From positions 124,001 to 188,000 of the forward strand of contig NZ_JAKFYQ010000003.1 in NCBI RefSeq assembly GCF_021533835.1: a stretch of DNA of 64,000 nt. The letters run 5' to 3'. Positions 45,697-54,543 of the stretch are shown one piece after another (positions within the stretch are counted from its first letter, which is position 1; each line of letters opens with the position of its first letter). The position numbers and the translations under genes were made by a program. The notes under the pieces are model-generated. The model had not been told where the DNA came from. It did no database searches and saw only the letters and a program-made list of their open reading frames with translations. This stretch comes from Synechococcus sp. Nb3U1. Its GTDB lineage: Bacteria; Cyanobacteriota; Cyanobacteriia; Thermostichales; Thermostichaceae.

Positions 45697-45857
45697 AGCC
45701 AGCGGGGGATCCCAGGGTCTACCGGTTGACCAAGGGCGGGATGGGTGCTGAGGCAGGTTGTGAAGTTTGCCCTTGACCGATACTTATGCACAAATCCCAT
45801 GCCCAACTTGGGGCATCTTTAGGGAGGCCTCTTCTAGATTTTGGAGCTTGATCCTCC

Positions 45858-46862
45858 ATGAACCTGTTCTTTCCCCCATCAGACTGGCTGCTGGGCCAAA
45901 CTTTGCTGGAGCGCATCTTCACCTGGAGCTTTCTGATCTCCCTGCTGGTGTCGGGCATTCGCTTGGCAGTGCCGGTGTTGCTGGCGGTGTTGGGGGAGGT
46001 GATTACCCAACGTTCCGGCGTTCTCAATTTGGGCTTGGAAGGGATCCTGCTGATGGGATCCTTGGCGGGCTTTGCCACCACTTATCACCTGGAACAGGCA
46101 GGGGTGATGGGGGCGGCTTGGACAGGATTGGCTGCAGGGATCCTGGCGGGGATGGCCATGGGATCCGTGATGGCAATTTTGGCGGTGCGCCTCAAGGCAG
46201 ATCAGGTGGTGGCGGGGGTAACGCTGGTGTTGCTGGGGCAGGGGTTGAGCACCTATTTGTTTCGGCAACTGTTGCCCAACAGCAATGTGCGGGTAACGGG
46301 GCTTTCCCTCTGGCCCATTCCAGGCTTATCGGGGATCCCTGGGGTGGGCATGGTGTTGTTCAATCATGACCCGATGGTGTACCTGAGTGGGCTGCTGGTA
46401 CCCACCTGTTGGTTTCTGTTGTTTCGCACCCGCTTTGGTCGCTCGTTGCGGGCGGTGGGGGAAAATCCAGCGGCGGCAGAAACCTCTGGTATCAGCGTCG
46501 AGAGAACCCGTTGGATCGCCATTTTGATTGGCTCGGCTCTGGCGGGGTTAGGAGGGGCGGTACTGACGGTGGTACAGTTGCGCCTATTCGCGGAGGGGAT
46601 CACAGCCGGACGGGGTTGGATCGCAGTGGCGCTGGTGTTTTTTGCCCGTTGGCATCCTTGGCAAGCGCTGCTGGGTTCCTTGTTGTTTGGGGTGGCGGAT
46701 GCCTTGCAATTTCGCATTCAAGCCCTGGGATCCCAGCAATTTCCCTACGAGTTTTTGTTGATGTTGCCCTATCTGCTCACTTTGGCAGTGTTGTGGCGCA
46801 AAGGCAAACAGGTGGAAGCCCCGGCGGCTTTGGGGATCCCCTATCTGCGGGGGCAACGTTAG
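45858..46862 (+). CDS. ABC permease of the nucleoside (NupQ/BmpC) type
   Basis: The 334-residue permease has about nine hydrophobic segments and the branched-chain/sugar permease signature (LAVLGEVITQRSGVLNLGLEGILLMG, then GWIAVALVFFARWHPWQALLGSLLFG). Such proteins take up nucleosides or related solutes together with a second permease, an ATPase and a lipoprotein, none of which is adjacent here. Confidence 0.88.
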   Translation: MNLFFPPSDWLLGQTLLERIFTWSFLISLLVSGIRLAVPVLLAVLGEVITQRSGVLNLGLEGILLMGSLAGFATTYHLEQAGVMGAAWTGLAAGILAGMAMGSVMAILAVRLKADQVVAGVTLVLLGQGLSTYLFRQLLPNSNVRVTGLSLWPIPGLSGIPGVGMVLFNHDPMVYLSGLLVPTCWFLLFRTRFGRSLRAVGENPAAAETSGISVERTRWIAILIGSALAGLGGAVLTVVQLRLFAEGITAGRGWIAVALVFFARWHPWQALLGSLLFGVADALQFRIQALGSQQFPYEFLLMLPYLLTLAVLWRKGKQVEAPAALGIPYLRGQR

Positions 46863-46868
46863 ACGGTT

Positions 46869-47507
46869 TCAGATGGTTTCTGAAATGGCGGCGGCTCGAT
46901 CCCTGTCTCTATCCAAGGCCCTGAGTTCTCGAATGGAACGCCCTATTCGCAACACAAGCGTGAGGCCACAACCCGCCACCAAGAACGGGATCCCCCCATG
47001 CCACACGGCAAGGCCAAACTGAGCCAAGAGACAGCCCAAGCCAATCCAGGCCAAGCGATCCGTTTGCCCACAGGGACCCACCGATTGCACGCTGCCACCA
47101 GCCACCAAGCCCAACAGCCCAAACATCTGTACCCAACTGGTTAAGAGCAATAACGCCAACATCCAGGTGGGATCCCCGTGGGGCCACAGAGCCAAGATGA
47201 TCAACAGATCTGTAAATTCTCCTGGCAAGCGGTTCAGGTAAGCACCAAGCTTCGAGGTTTTGCCAAACTCCTCTGCCACCAATCCATCCAGAGTGTTGAT
47301 CACCATGCGCCCTAGAATACACAGCAGCGCCCCCATCCACCACCCCTGCCAAAGGCAGTAGGCAGCCCCCAACCCTGGCCCAAACGCCAGCACTGACAAA
47401 GCATTGGGGGAGAGATTCTGCAATCCCGGCATCCGGCGCAACAGCCGCCGCAACAGGTACTTAGTTTGGTAAAGGCCAAGATCAGGCTTGACGGAGGGGG
47501 AGGTCAT
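46869..47507 (-). CDS. CDP-alcohol phosphatidyltransferase-like protein, variant motif
   Basis: The 212-residue membrane protein aligns with the CDP-alcohol transferase core, but the motif DxxDG..AR........G...D...D reads NTLDGLVAEEFGKTSKLGAY followed by LN and LPG. Three of the four metal-binding Asp are replaced (Asn, Asn, Gly) and the AR pair is AE. Another acid group (EFTD) follows shortly. It may be an inactive or altered member; variant subfamilies with similar changes exist as far as I recall. The PlsC-like gene 50 bases upstream suggests lipid metabolism. Confidence 0.75.
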   Translation of the reverse strand: MTSPSVKPDLGLYQTKYLLRRLLRRMPGLQNLSPNALSVLAFGPGLGAAYCLWQGWWMGALLCILGRMVINTLDGLVAEEFGKTSKLGAYLNRLPGEFTDLLIILALWPHGDPTWMLALLLLTSWVQMFGLLGLVAGGSVQSVGPCGQTDRLAWIGLGCLLAQFGLAVWHGGIPFLVAGCGLTLVLRIGRSIRELRALDRDRDRAAAISETI

Positions 47508-47558
47508 GGGAGTTCTCCACTGAGGAAAGGGTTGAAGGTAAAACAGAATCCGCTTGGA

Positions 47559-48218
47559 TTAGGCCAATTCTTGCTGCAGCCGCGCCAACAGAGGCTCCAC
47601 ATCCATGCCCGCATAGGCTTCAAAAAAATGGATCTGCAGGGATCCCCCAGGTCGCCAAAAACGTCGCCCTACCGGCCAAGCCCGCTCCGTACCTTCTAAG
47701 CGCACCGGCACGATTCGCCAGCCGGTTCGTACCAGCAACTTCAGCAACCCCACCTGTACTTCAGTGCGCTTGCGACTGCCACTGGGGTAGAAGAGAATCC
47801 AATTCTTTTGGGGGGCCTGGAGCCGTTCGTACCAGGAGCGCAGGGAGGTTTTCTGTTCTCGGTCGAACGCTACCGCCTGACACAACAAGGAAGCCGCCAA
47901 AGCTCGATCCAAACGGTTAAAAAAGTAGTCTTGCGCCGCCAGCACCACCACCCGCTGCCGTTCACGGCCAGGCAAAGCTGCCAAGAGAGTCAACGTATCC
48001 AGGTGAGAGCGATGATTGGCCACCAACGCCACCCGATCCCCGGTGGGGATCCGCCCCGTCACCTGTAGCCGATAGTTGAGGCGCAACAAGAGTACCCCCA
48101 ACCAGCGGCCCAACCAGCGGCAATTTTCCCAGGTGATATCGGGCACTCTCGGATACCGCCCCAACCGCTTTACCAGGGGCTCCCCTACATCCGGCAGAGG
48201 GGAATATTGAAATTTCAT
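47559..48218 (-). CDS. PlsC-like acyltransferase
   Basis: The product of about 219 residues has the acyltransferase motifs NHRSHLD (the NHxxxxD catalytic block), a region with FYPSGSRKR (usual FPEGTRS) and a later IVPVRLEG. It would acylate glycerol phosphates or lysolipids at the membrane. FPEGTR-to-YPSGSR is a variation in the acceptor-binding block. The ATG at 48218 has GGAGG five bases upstream; the frame is open 30 codons further. Confidence 0.85.
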   Translation of the reverse strand: MKFQYSPLPDVGEPLVKRLGRYPRVPDITWENCRWLGRWLGVLLLRLNYRLQVTGRIPTGDRVALVANHRSHLDTLTLLAALPGRERQRVVVLAAQDYFFNRLDRALAASLLCQAVAFDREQKTSLRSWYERLQAPQKNWILFYPSGSRKRTEVQVGLLKLLVRTGWRIVPVRLEGTERAWPVGRRFWRPGGSLQIHFFEAYAGMDVEPLLARLQQELA

Positions 48219-48352
48219 GGCCGCCTCCACTGTGTCGAGAGGATCCCTAAAGACCAGAGTCTTTCTGGGATCCCTACCGCTATTGCTATCACGCCGAGCC
48301 GGAAACAACCTGTGAGCGGAGGACAGTCGCCAAACTGGTCAGGGGGTGTAGA

Positions 48353-48913
48353 TTATCGTTTTTGTTGCCGGAGCTTGCGCAATTCTTCTTCCACCTCCAG
48401 TTGATGAAATTGTTTTTCCAAATCATCCCAGGTATCGTTGGACTTCCCCCAGTTGCCAAAACCAAAATCCTGGCTGTTGGAACTTTGGGCTTGGGTGGCT
48501 TTCACCTCTTGTAGCTTGGTCTTCACCTCTTGGCGACGCTGTCGAATTTGCGGCAGCAATGCCTCCATTTGTTGGATTTTCTCTTTCAGGGTTTTCATCT
48601 GGTTCCACAACTGGCTGCCTTTTTGCAGCAGTTCTGCCTCTCGCCTTTGGGCTCCTTGGGCCAGATCCGGACGATTGGCCCGTTGGGCTTTTTCAATGCG
48701 GAAGTGCCAGGTTTTAATTTCTTCTCCCAGGTTGAGAATGCTCTTTTGCAGAGCTTGTTCTTGGGCGTGGCTCTCTTGTAGCAGTCGCAGAGTATCGGAC
48801 TCCTGCTGACGAAGCTGCTCTTCTAAGGCTTGTAGCTCGATTTCGGGGTGGGCCCTGAGAAATTCCTCCAAACGGGTTTCCAAAAATCGGATTAGATCGT
48901 CGAATAGTCCCAT
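48353..48913 (-). CDS. TIGR04376 family coiled-coil protein
   Basis: This 186-residue protein starts with the cyanobacterial family N terminus MGLFDDLIRFLETRLEEFL and then forms a long coiled coil to about residue 140. A short Asn/Ser-rich linker and a C-terminal helix with LEVEEELRKLRQQKR end it. No enzyme motif or membrane span is present. Role unknown. Confidence 0.82.
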   Translation of the reverse strand: MGLFDDLIRFLETRLEEFLRAHPEIELQALEEQLRQQESDTLRLLQESHAQEQALQKSILNLGEEIKTWHFRIEKAQRANRPDLAQGAQRREAELLQKGSQLWNQMKTLKEKIQQMEALLPQIRQRRQEVKTKLQEVKATQAQSSNSQDFGFGNWGKSNDTWDDLEKQFHQLEVEEELRKLRQQKR

Positions 48914-48977
48914 TGGCGGATCCCTTTGCCCCTGCCCTCAGTTGCGTTCAGGGTAGCCTAAGCTGGCTCCTTCCAGA

Positions 48978-49003
48978 TAGATCTACCCCATAGATCTATC
49001 CCG
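48978..49003. repeat. 13-bp tandem doublet
   Basis: TAGATCTACCCCA (48978-48990) is followed by TAGATCTATCCCG (48991-49003), two mismatches, in the spacer between the TIGR04376 gene and the ABC ATPase gene. Confidence 0.85.
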
Positions 49004-49040
49004 ATTCGAACAAACTTTATTGGGGATCCCTGTACCCCTC

Positions 49041-49808
49041 TCAACCCAACAAACGCCCATCTCCAACCCGAATAATGCGCTGGGCGGCCTGGGCCACTTC
49101 AATGCCGTGGGTGACCATGGCGATCGTCATCCCCTGCCGGTGCAGGTCGGCGAAAATGTTCAGCACCTCTTGGCTGGTATGGCTATCCAGAGCACCCGTC
49201 GGTTCATCCGCCAGAAGTAGGCGCGGGTGATTCACAATGGCGCGAGCGATAGCCACCCGCTGCTGTTGACCCCCGGAGAGTTGGGCCGGACGCTGATGCA
49301 GTTTGCTCCCTAACCCCACCTGTTCTAGAGCTTGCGTGGCCCGCTGCCGTTGCTCTGGTTCTGGGATGCCGCTATAAGCCAGGGGCAGCATTACATTTTC
49401 CAGGGCAGTTAAGACGGGGAGCAGATGAAACTGCTGAAAGACAAAGCCAATTTTTTGATTGCGAATTTGCGCCAGCTCCTGATCCGACAGGGTAGATACC
49501 TCCACCCCATCCAGCCAGTAGCGGCCAGAACTGGGCTGATCCAAACAACCGATCAGGTTCATCAGGGTGGATTTGCCCGAGCCCGATGGCCCCATAATGG
49601 CGCAATATTCCCCAGGCTCGATCACCAAGTCGATATCGTAAAGGGCTTGGAAACTGCCCTCTGGCAGCAGATAGATCTTATTCACCCCGACCATCTGCAC
49701 AACGGGGGAGCGGATTTCACGGCGGGCGGGGGCGGAGAGTTCGGTGAGGCGCTCTAGGGATCCCACAGATCCAGCTCGACCGTTTGCGAAGTGTTCTTGC
49801 TCAAACAT
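49041..49808 (-). CDS. ABC transporter ATP-binding protein (LolD/MacB type)
   Basis: The ATPase of about 255 residues has Walker A GPSGSGKST, signature LSGGQQQRVAIARA and Walker B LLLADEPTGALD, with the LolD/MacB-like FVFQQFHLLPVLTALENVMLPL. Such ATPases drive MacB/DevC-like permeases in lipid or peptide export. No permease is adjacent. The ATG at 49808 is chosen because AAGG lies five bases upstream. Confidence 0.9.
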   Translation of the reverse strand: MFEQEHFANGRAGSVGSLERLTELSAPARREIRSPVVQMVGVNKIYLLPEGSFQALYDIDLVIEPGEYCAIMGPSGSGKSTLMNLIGCLDQPSSGRYWLDGVEVSTLSDQELAQIRNQKIGFVFQQFHLLPVLTALENVMLPLAYSGIPEPEQRQRATQALEQVGLGSKLHQRPAQLSGGQQQRVAIARAIVNHPRLLLADEPTGALDSHTSQEVLNIFADLHRQGMTIAMVTHGIEVAQAAQRIIRVGDGRLLG

Positions 49809-49881
49809 GGTTGCCTTCGCTGTTTGGCCCATTCTAGCGTTGGGGTTATTTCCCGCCGCTGCGCTTTTGTTCCGGAAGCAG

Positions 49882-51690
49882 CTAACCGGAAGAGTAGATC
49901 TCCTCAGGCTGATGGTAGGGACAGGTTCCCTGGGGATCCACCCTTAAGCGGTAGAGAGGAGAGCGTTCTTGATCGCAGCGAAAGGCTGGGGTTTGGGAGG
50001 TCAAGATCTGGCGGGCAAAGCGGCAACTCTGGCATTTCATGCCACTTTTTGCAGAGCTTTTTGCAGAGATAGAAGAGCCGGCTGGGCGCGGCACGGATGT
50101 TCCTCCTGGGGGGGATGGGGTCTCTGCCGGACGAATCAATTCCCGGGGCGAAAGACCGCGTAGCACCAGTTCGGATCCCTGCCAACGGGCTTCCACTAAG
50201 CCGGTATCGGCCCAGGCCAGCCAACGGGGATCCTCGAGCAGCTGGGCGGGCAAACGCACCTGCACCCCGGCAATCGAGCGAGCAGCGGTGTGATCCTGCC
50301 ACACTTCTTCCACCTCCCCTTCGTAACGCACCGCCGGATCCCCGATCTCAGCAGAAGTGCTGCTCTTGAGATTAGCCAGATCAGCTCCCTTGAGCGGGGT
50401 TTGCAGGCGTCCATCCGGAAACTCCAGCCCATGTCCAGGCTGCGGGCAATGGACATGGTAGCGGTTGCACAGCTCCGGTAGATCCGCCAAATCCTGGGCC
50501 TGCTTAGGGCTGCCGTGGATCAGGACCAAATGTTGCGGTCGAAAGGTATGAATGATCTGGGTGAGGTGCCCGACATCGTTGTGGCTGTGCCAGGTCATGG
50601 ATTCCACTTGGATGCGGGAACGCAACAAAGCGGGCCAACGCTCAAACGGGGTGGCCAGTTCCACCTCCGGCAGTTGCACCAGCAAACAGGAGCGCTGCGG
50701 TTGCGCCAACAGTCTCGACCAGATCGGCTCCCAAGACTCTGGCCCAGCATCGGCATCGCACAGCAACAAGCCCTGCGGCAGAGGATCCGCCTCCGTCAGG
50801 GGCTGTACCTGAGGTTGCAGGCGCAATTCCCAAAACAAAGGCTGGTAGGTGGCAAAATTTTGCACCGGCTCCGGCATCTGGGGGAGCAACCGTTCGTAGA
50901 GATCACAGCCTGCGGCCAACCCTGGAGCCACCCACACCATCAGCTCCTTCGGGGATTGGGTAAAGCGGTGATGGGCCTTCAACAGAAAGATCAGCTCCTG
51001 CCCTAACCCCAACACAGGCAGAGGAAGTAACACCGTTTGCCCCGCTTCCAGAGCACTGAGCAGCCGCTCCACCAAACGATTTTCCAGGTGGCGACGGGCG
51101 GGATGCCGGGTGGCCCCTAGCGAGGCTTCCATCAGCAGCAGATCCGGCTGCCAATGGCGCAATGCCGTCAAATCGAAGCCAGGGGCAAAACGGGTGGAAG
51201 CCAACGAACAGTCGCCGCTATAAACACAGGTTTGGGCGGGGGTAGTTTGGGTATTTTGCAACAGCGTCGCTGCTGCCCCCGGCAGGTGTCCTGCGGAAAA
51301 AAAAGTGAGCATCAGATGGGGCAAAATTTCCCGCGCCTGGCCGAGGGGCAGAGCTCGAAAGGGGGGGAAACGCACTTCGCGGTCATAACCGAGCCATATC
51401 CCACGCTCCCACAGCCCCGTGGCCAAATGGGCCGTAACTGGAGTGGCATAAAGGGGTACTTGCGGGTAGCGACGATGAAAGACAGGCAGACCCTGCAAAT
51501 GGTCAAAATGGGCATGGCTACAGATGACAGCATCCGGGATCCCTGGCAAGGCTTTCAGGAGAACCGAGCCGGGCAACCCGCAATCTAGTAACACACGATG
51601 GGATCCCAGCTCTAACCAATAGGCACAACCCTGCTGGTGGGGATCCGTACCCAGCGGGATCAGTCGAAGGGGGGGGCGTTCTGGCTCCAC
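49882..51690 (-). CDS. Beta-CASP metallo-beta-lactamase RNase-like protein
   Basis: This 602-residue protein has the metal site ICSHAHFDHLQGL of the metallo-beta-lactamase fold, the second acid region VYSGDCSLAS, and a beta-CASP cap of the type found in RNA-processing nucleases (CPSF-73 and RNase J relatives). The C-terminal 55 residues hold a CxxC...C...C set (MKCQSCRFARQ, FRCDQ, TCPYH), possibly a zinc finger. An in-frame 12-bp tandem doublet gives SAKSSAKS just before it. Start is GTG. Confidence 0.85.
   Translation of the reverse strand: MEPERPPLRLIPLGTDPHQQGCAYWLELGSHRVLLDCGLPGSVLLKALPGIPDAVICSHAHFDHLQGLPVFHRRYPQVPLYATPVTAHLATGLWERGIWLGYDREVRFPPFRALPLGQAREILPHLMLTFFSAGHLPGAAATLLQNTQTTPAQTCVYSGDCSLASTRFAPGFDLTALRHWQPDLLLMEASLGATRHPARRHLENRLVERLLSALEAGQTVLLPLPVLGLGQELIFLLKAHHRFTQSPKELMVWVAPGLAAGCDLYERLLPQMPEPVQNFATYQPLFWELRLQPQVQPLTEADPLPQGLLLCDADAGPESWEPIWSRLLAQPQRSCLLVQLPEVELATPFERWPALLRSRIQVESMTWHSHNDVGHLTQIIHTFRPQHLVLIHGSPKQAQDLADLPELCNRYHVHCPQPGHGLEFPDGRLQTPLKGADLANLKSSTSAEIGDPAVRYEGEVEEVWQDHTAARSIAGVQVRLPAQLLEDPRWLAWADTGLVEARWQGSELVLRGLSPRELIRPAETPSPPGGTSVPRPAGSSISAKSSAKSGMKCQSCRFARQILTSQTPAFRCDQERSPLYRLRVDPQGTCPYHQPEEIYSSG
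50045..50068. repeat. Perfect 12-bp tandem doublet inside a gene
   Basis: CTTTTTGCAGAG occurs twice in a row (50045-50056, 50057-50068) and adds four residues to the beta-CASP protein just before its Cys cluster. Confidence 0.9.
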
Positions 51691-52094
51691 AGTTGTGTTG
51701 TTCTTAATCTACGAGACCACACTCAAACCCAGCAAGCGATGCCAGGAATTCTGGCTAGGGATCCCCTTCGGTACCAACAGGTGTGTCGCCCTCAAGAGTC
51801 GATCTACCCATACTTCAGCATAGCTTTTGCTACCCGACCGTTTCCATGACGACAATACAGCCCTTTCATCTCGCACAGGGTACATCTCGCTACGCACCAT
51901 CACCTGATTACTCTCTGTCCAGGGCACAAGCATTGGAGTAAGCAACCCGCGTAAGCTGTCGTGCAGGATTGCAGCAGCCAAGTTGTGAAGATTTTTGGAA
52001 GATTACGAGATCTGCTTCTGATGGGGGAACTTGCAGGGATCCCTGTAGTCGTGAGTAGTTTAGACTGTTTCACCTGTTCTTTCAGAGACGCGGT
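51691..52094. other. Divergent spacer before the amino-acid ABC operon
   Basis: About 400 bases between two divergent genes. A 90-codon minus-strand frame (51709-51981, TTG start) is present but nothing supports it. The promoter of the substrate-binding protein gene should lie near 52030-52070, where no consensus pair is convincing. Confidence 0.4.
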
Positions 52095-52910
52095 ATGACC
52101 TTATTGAAACGACGGAAAACCTTGCTTGGCCTAGCCCTAGGTTCTGTAGCGGCGGCTGGGGTATGGTTGGAGCCCAGTTGGGTACAGGCTCAAGCCCGTG
52201 AAACCCTCACCATGGGCACCTCCCCCGACTACCCTCCCTATGAGTACTACGACACCTCCAGCGGCCAAGAGCAGATTGTGGGTTTTGATATCGATATTGC
52301 CAACTACATTGCCGAAGAACTGGGTTTTAACCTGCGGGTTGTGGGTATGGATTTCAGCGGCCTCATCCCTGCTTTACAAGCCAATCGGGTCGATTTTGTT
52401 ATGGCGGGGATGACCCCCACCGAAGAACGCAAACAAAACGTCGATTTCTCGGATGTCTATTTCGTGGCCCAAAACACGATCATCGCCAGGGCCGGCAGCA
52501 ACCTTGCCACCCCTGCCGATCTGGCCGGCAAGCGAGTTGGAGTGCAGTTGGGCACCATTCAAGAGGAAGAAGCCAAAGGGTATGCGGAAGCGGATCCCAG
52601 CATCGATGTGCGCTCTCTGAATAAAATTGGCGAAATTATTCAGGAGATCAAAGCGGGCCGTTTGGATGCCGCCATCATCGAAGATACGGTAGCGGCTGGG
52701 TTTGCCGCTTCTAACCCTGATTTGGAGTTCAATGTCATTCCAGAAGCGGATCCGGATGCCCCGCGGGGTTCGGCCATTGCCTTTCCAAAGGGATCCCCTC
52801 GCGTGGCCGACTTCAACCGCGTTTTGGCGGGGATGGAAGCCAGCGGCAAAATGGATGAACTAATCCTGAAATGGTTTGGGGAAGATTCTCCGGCGTTGGC
52901 AGCCGAGTAG
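52095..52910 (+). CDS. Amino-acid ABC transporter substrate-binding protein
   Basis: This periplasmic receptor of 271 residues has a signal peptide (KRRKTLLGLALGSVAAAGVW...VQA) and the SBP_bac_3 fold: MGTSPDYPPYEYYD, VGFDIDIANYIAEELG, VDFVMAGMTPTEERK and GSAIAFPKGSP. It is the first gene of a three-gene operon for a polar amino acid; the exact amino acid cannot be told from sequence. Confidence 0.93.
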   Translation: MTLLKRRKTLLGLALGSVAAAGVWLEPSWVQAQARETLTMGTSPDYPPYEYYDTSSGQEQIVGFDIDIANYIAEELGFNLRVVGMDFSGLIPALQANRVDFVMAGMTPTEERKQNVDFSDVYFVAQNTIIARAGSNLATPADLAGKRVGVQLGTIQEEEAKGYAEADPSIDVRSLNKIGEIIQEIKAGRLDAAIIEDTVAAGFAASNPDLEFNVIPEADPDAPRGSAIAFPKGSPRVADFNRVLAGMEASGKMDELILKWFGEDSPALAAE

Positions 52911-53134
52911 GGAGCTGCCAGATCAAAACGCTCTTCCGGTTTCATCAGAACGGAGAGAGGTTTGGCCAAAAGTAGCAATCAACACGGTAATCTTTAGGGA
53001 CTTCCTTAGGATGATGCGGGGCTGTTTTGCCTTTGTCCTGGGGAGTCCCTTTGGATGTTTAGGGGCGAGTCGGTTGAGGAAAAAGAGGGGTAAGACTGTG
53101 TGGGAAGCTACTTTTCCAGGTTCTGAGGTTTGAG

Positions 53135-53794
53135 ATGAATCTCGATTTTTCTCAAATCCAGGGGGATATCCCGTTTATCGTGGCCGGGATCCGTGTCACC
53201 CTGCAATTTACGCTTTTGTCGGTGATCTTCGGCTTTGCTTGGGGGACGGTTCTCTCTCTGTTCAAGATCTCCAACATCCCCCCTCTGCGTTGGTTTGCGG
53301 TGGCCTATACCTCGGTTTTTCGCGGTACACCCCTGATTTTGCAGCTCACCTTGATTTACTTTGCTACGCCGCAACTGCTTAACTACGACATTTCTCCCCT
53401 GCAAGCTGGGGTGCTCACCTTCAGCCTCAACTCCGGCGCTTACACCTCCGAAACCATTCGCGGCGGCATTTTGGCTGTAGACAGGGGGCAATGGGATGCG
53501 GCGGCCTCGCTGGGTGTGCCCTACCGCCAGATGATGTTGGATCTGATTTTTCCACAAGCCCTGAAAAACATTCTTCCGGCCCTCGTGAATGAAAGTATTG
53601 CGCTGCTCAAAGATTCGGCCTTGGTTTCGGTGATCAGCGTCACGGATGTGATGCGGCGGGCGCAAATCGTGGCAGCAGGCAAGTTTCTTTATTTTGAACC
53701 TTTGATTGTGGCTGGGATCATCTACTATCTGCTGGTGATCAGCCTGACCTGGGTTGCCCAACAGTTTGAACGGAGGTTACGGGCCAGTGATTAA
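53135..53794 (+). CDS. Amino-acid ABC transporter permease
   Basis: The 219-residue His/Glu/Gln/Arg-type permease has about five spans and the EAA-like loop [19 protein letters not shown]. It is 225 bases from the binding-protein gene and overlaps the ATPase gene by eight bases. The N terminus [25 protein letters not shown] is typical. Confidence 0.93.
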   Translation: MNLDFSQIQGDIPFIVAGIRVTLQFTLLSVIFGFAWGTVLSLFKISNIPPLRWFAVAYTSVFRGTPLILQLTLIYFATPQLLNYDISPLQAGVLTFSLNSGAYTSETIRGGILAVDRGQWDAAASLGVPYRQMMLDLIFPQALKNILPALVNESIALLKDSALVSVISVTDVMRRAQIVAAGKFLYFEPLIVAGIIYYLLVISLTWVAQQFERRLRASD

Positions 53795-54509
53795 AGTTCA
53801 GGATCTCCACAAAAAATTTGGTGCTTTGCACGTGCTCAAGGGCATTAGCACCGAAATTCCCTTGGGATCCGTAGTGGCGATCATCGGCCCTTCAGGTTGC
53901 GGAAAATCTACCTTTTTGCGCTGTATCAATCGGTTAGAAGTGCCTACCTCCGGCCACATTACCATTAATGGTACCGATATCACGGATCCCAGTACCGACA
54001 TCCTCAAGGTGCGGCAGCGGGTGGGCATGGTTTTCCAGCACTTCAACATCTTTCCCCACATGACGGTGTTGCAAAACCTTATCTATGCCCCCCTGAAGGT
54101 GAAGAAAGTTCCCAAGGATCAAGCCCTAGCCAAAGCACATGAATTGCTGGATCGAGTGGGCCTCTCGGACAAAGCCGATGTCTATCCTTCCCGGCTCTCA
54201 GGGGGACAAAAGCAACGGGTGGCGATTGCCCGCTCCCTGGCTATGGAACCGCAAGTGATGCTCTTCGATGAACCTACGTCAGCTTTGGATCCGGAGATGG
54301 TACGGGAGGTATTGGATGTGATGAAATCCTTGGCTCAGTCTCACATGACGATGGCCATCGTCACCCATGAGATGGGGTTTGCCCGTGAGGTGGCGGATCG
54401 CATTTGTTTCTTCGACAGTGGCCTTTTGGTGGAAGATGCCCCCCCGGCAGAGTTCTTCAGCAACCCCCAGAGCGAACGGGCCAAGCAGTTCCTGGAAAAA
54501 ATGCTCTAA
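53787..54509 (+). CDS. Amino-acid ABC transporter ATP-binding protein (GlnQ type)
   Basis: This ATPase of 240 residues has Walker [10 protein letters not shown], signature [15 protein letters not shown], Walker [17 protein letters not shown] and H-loop [15 protein letters not shown] placed the start at GTG 53787, since GGAGGT lies upstream and the family begins [11 protein letters not shown]. Its start lies within the last codons of the permease gene. Confidence 0.94.
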   Translation: MIKVQDLHKKFGALHVLKGISTEIPLGSVVAIIGPSGCGKSTFLRCINRLEVPTSGHITINGTDITDPSTDILKVRQRVGMVFQHFNIFPHMTVLQNLIYAPLKVKKVPKDQALAKAHELLDRVGLSDKADVYPSRLSGGQKQRVAIARSLAMEPQVMLFDEPTSALDPEMVREVLDVMKSLAQSHMTMAIVTHEMGFAREVADRICFFDSGLLVEDAPPAEFFSNPQSERAKQFLEKML

Positions 54510-54539
54510 GTGAAACTGTTCTGGGTATAACTGTTCTGG
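54510..54539. repeat. 15-bp tandem doublet between convergent genes
   Basis: GTGAAACTGTTCTGG (54510-54524) and GTATAACTGTTCTGG (54525-54539) fill nearly the whole gap between the stop codons of the ATPase gene and the convergent GT2-like gene. Two mismatches. Confidence 0.9.
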
Positions 54540-54543
54540 AGTG

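Noticed and set aside
45799-45816. ATGCCC / GGGCAT hairpin before the permease gene
   Set aside because: The six-bp stem lies upstream of two divergent genes, so it cannot be their terminator, and it is short enough to be chance.
45697-45857. Possible TPP riboswitch upstream of thiO
   Set aside because: No THI-box sequence (CTGAGA and partner helices) could be found; only a short AAGGGC/GCCCTT pairing is present.
51709-51981. 90-codon minus-strand frame upstream of the beta-CASP gene
   Set aside because: TTG start, no ribosome binding site, no recognisable feature. It could be real but I cannot support it.
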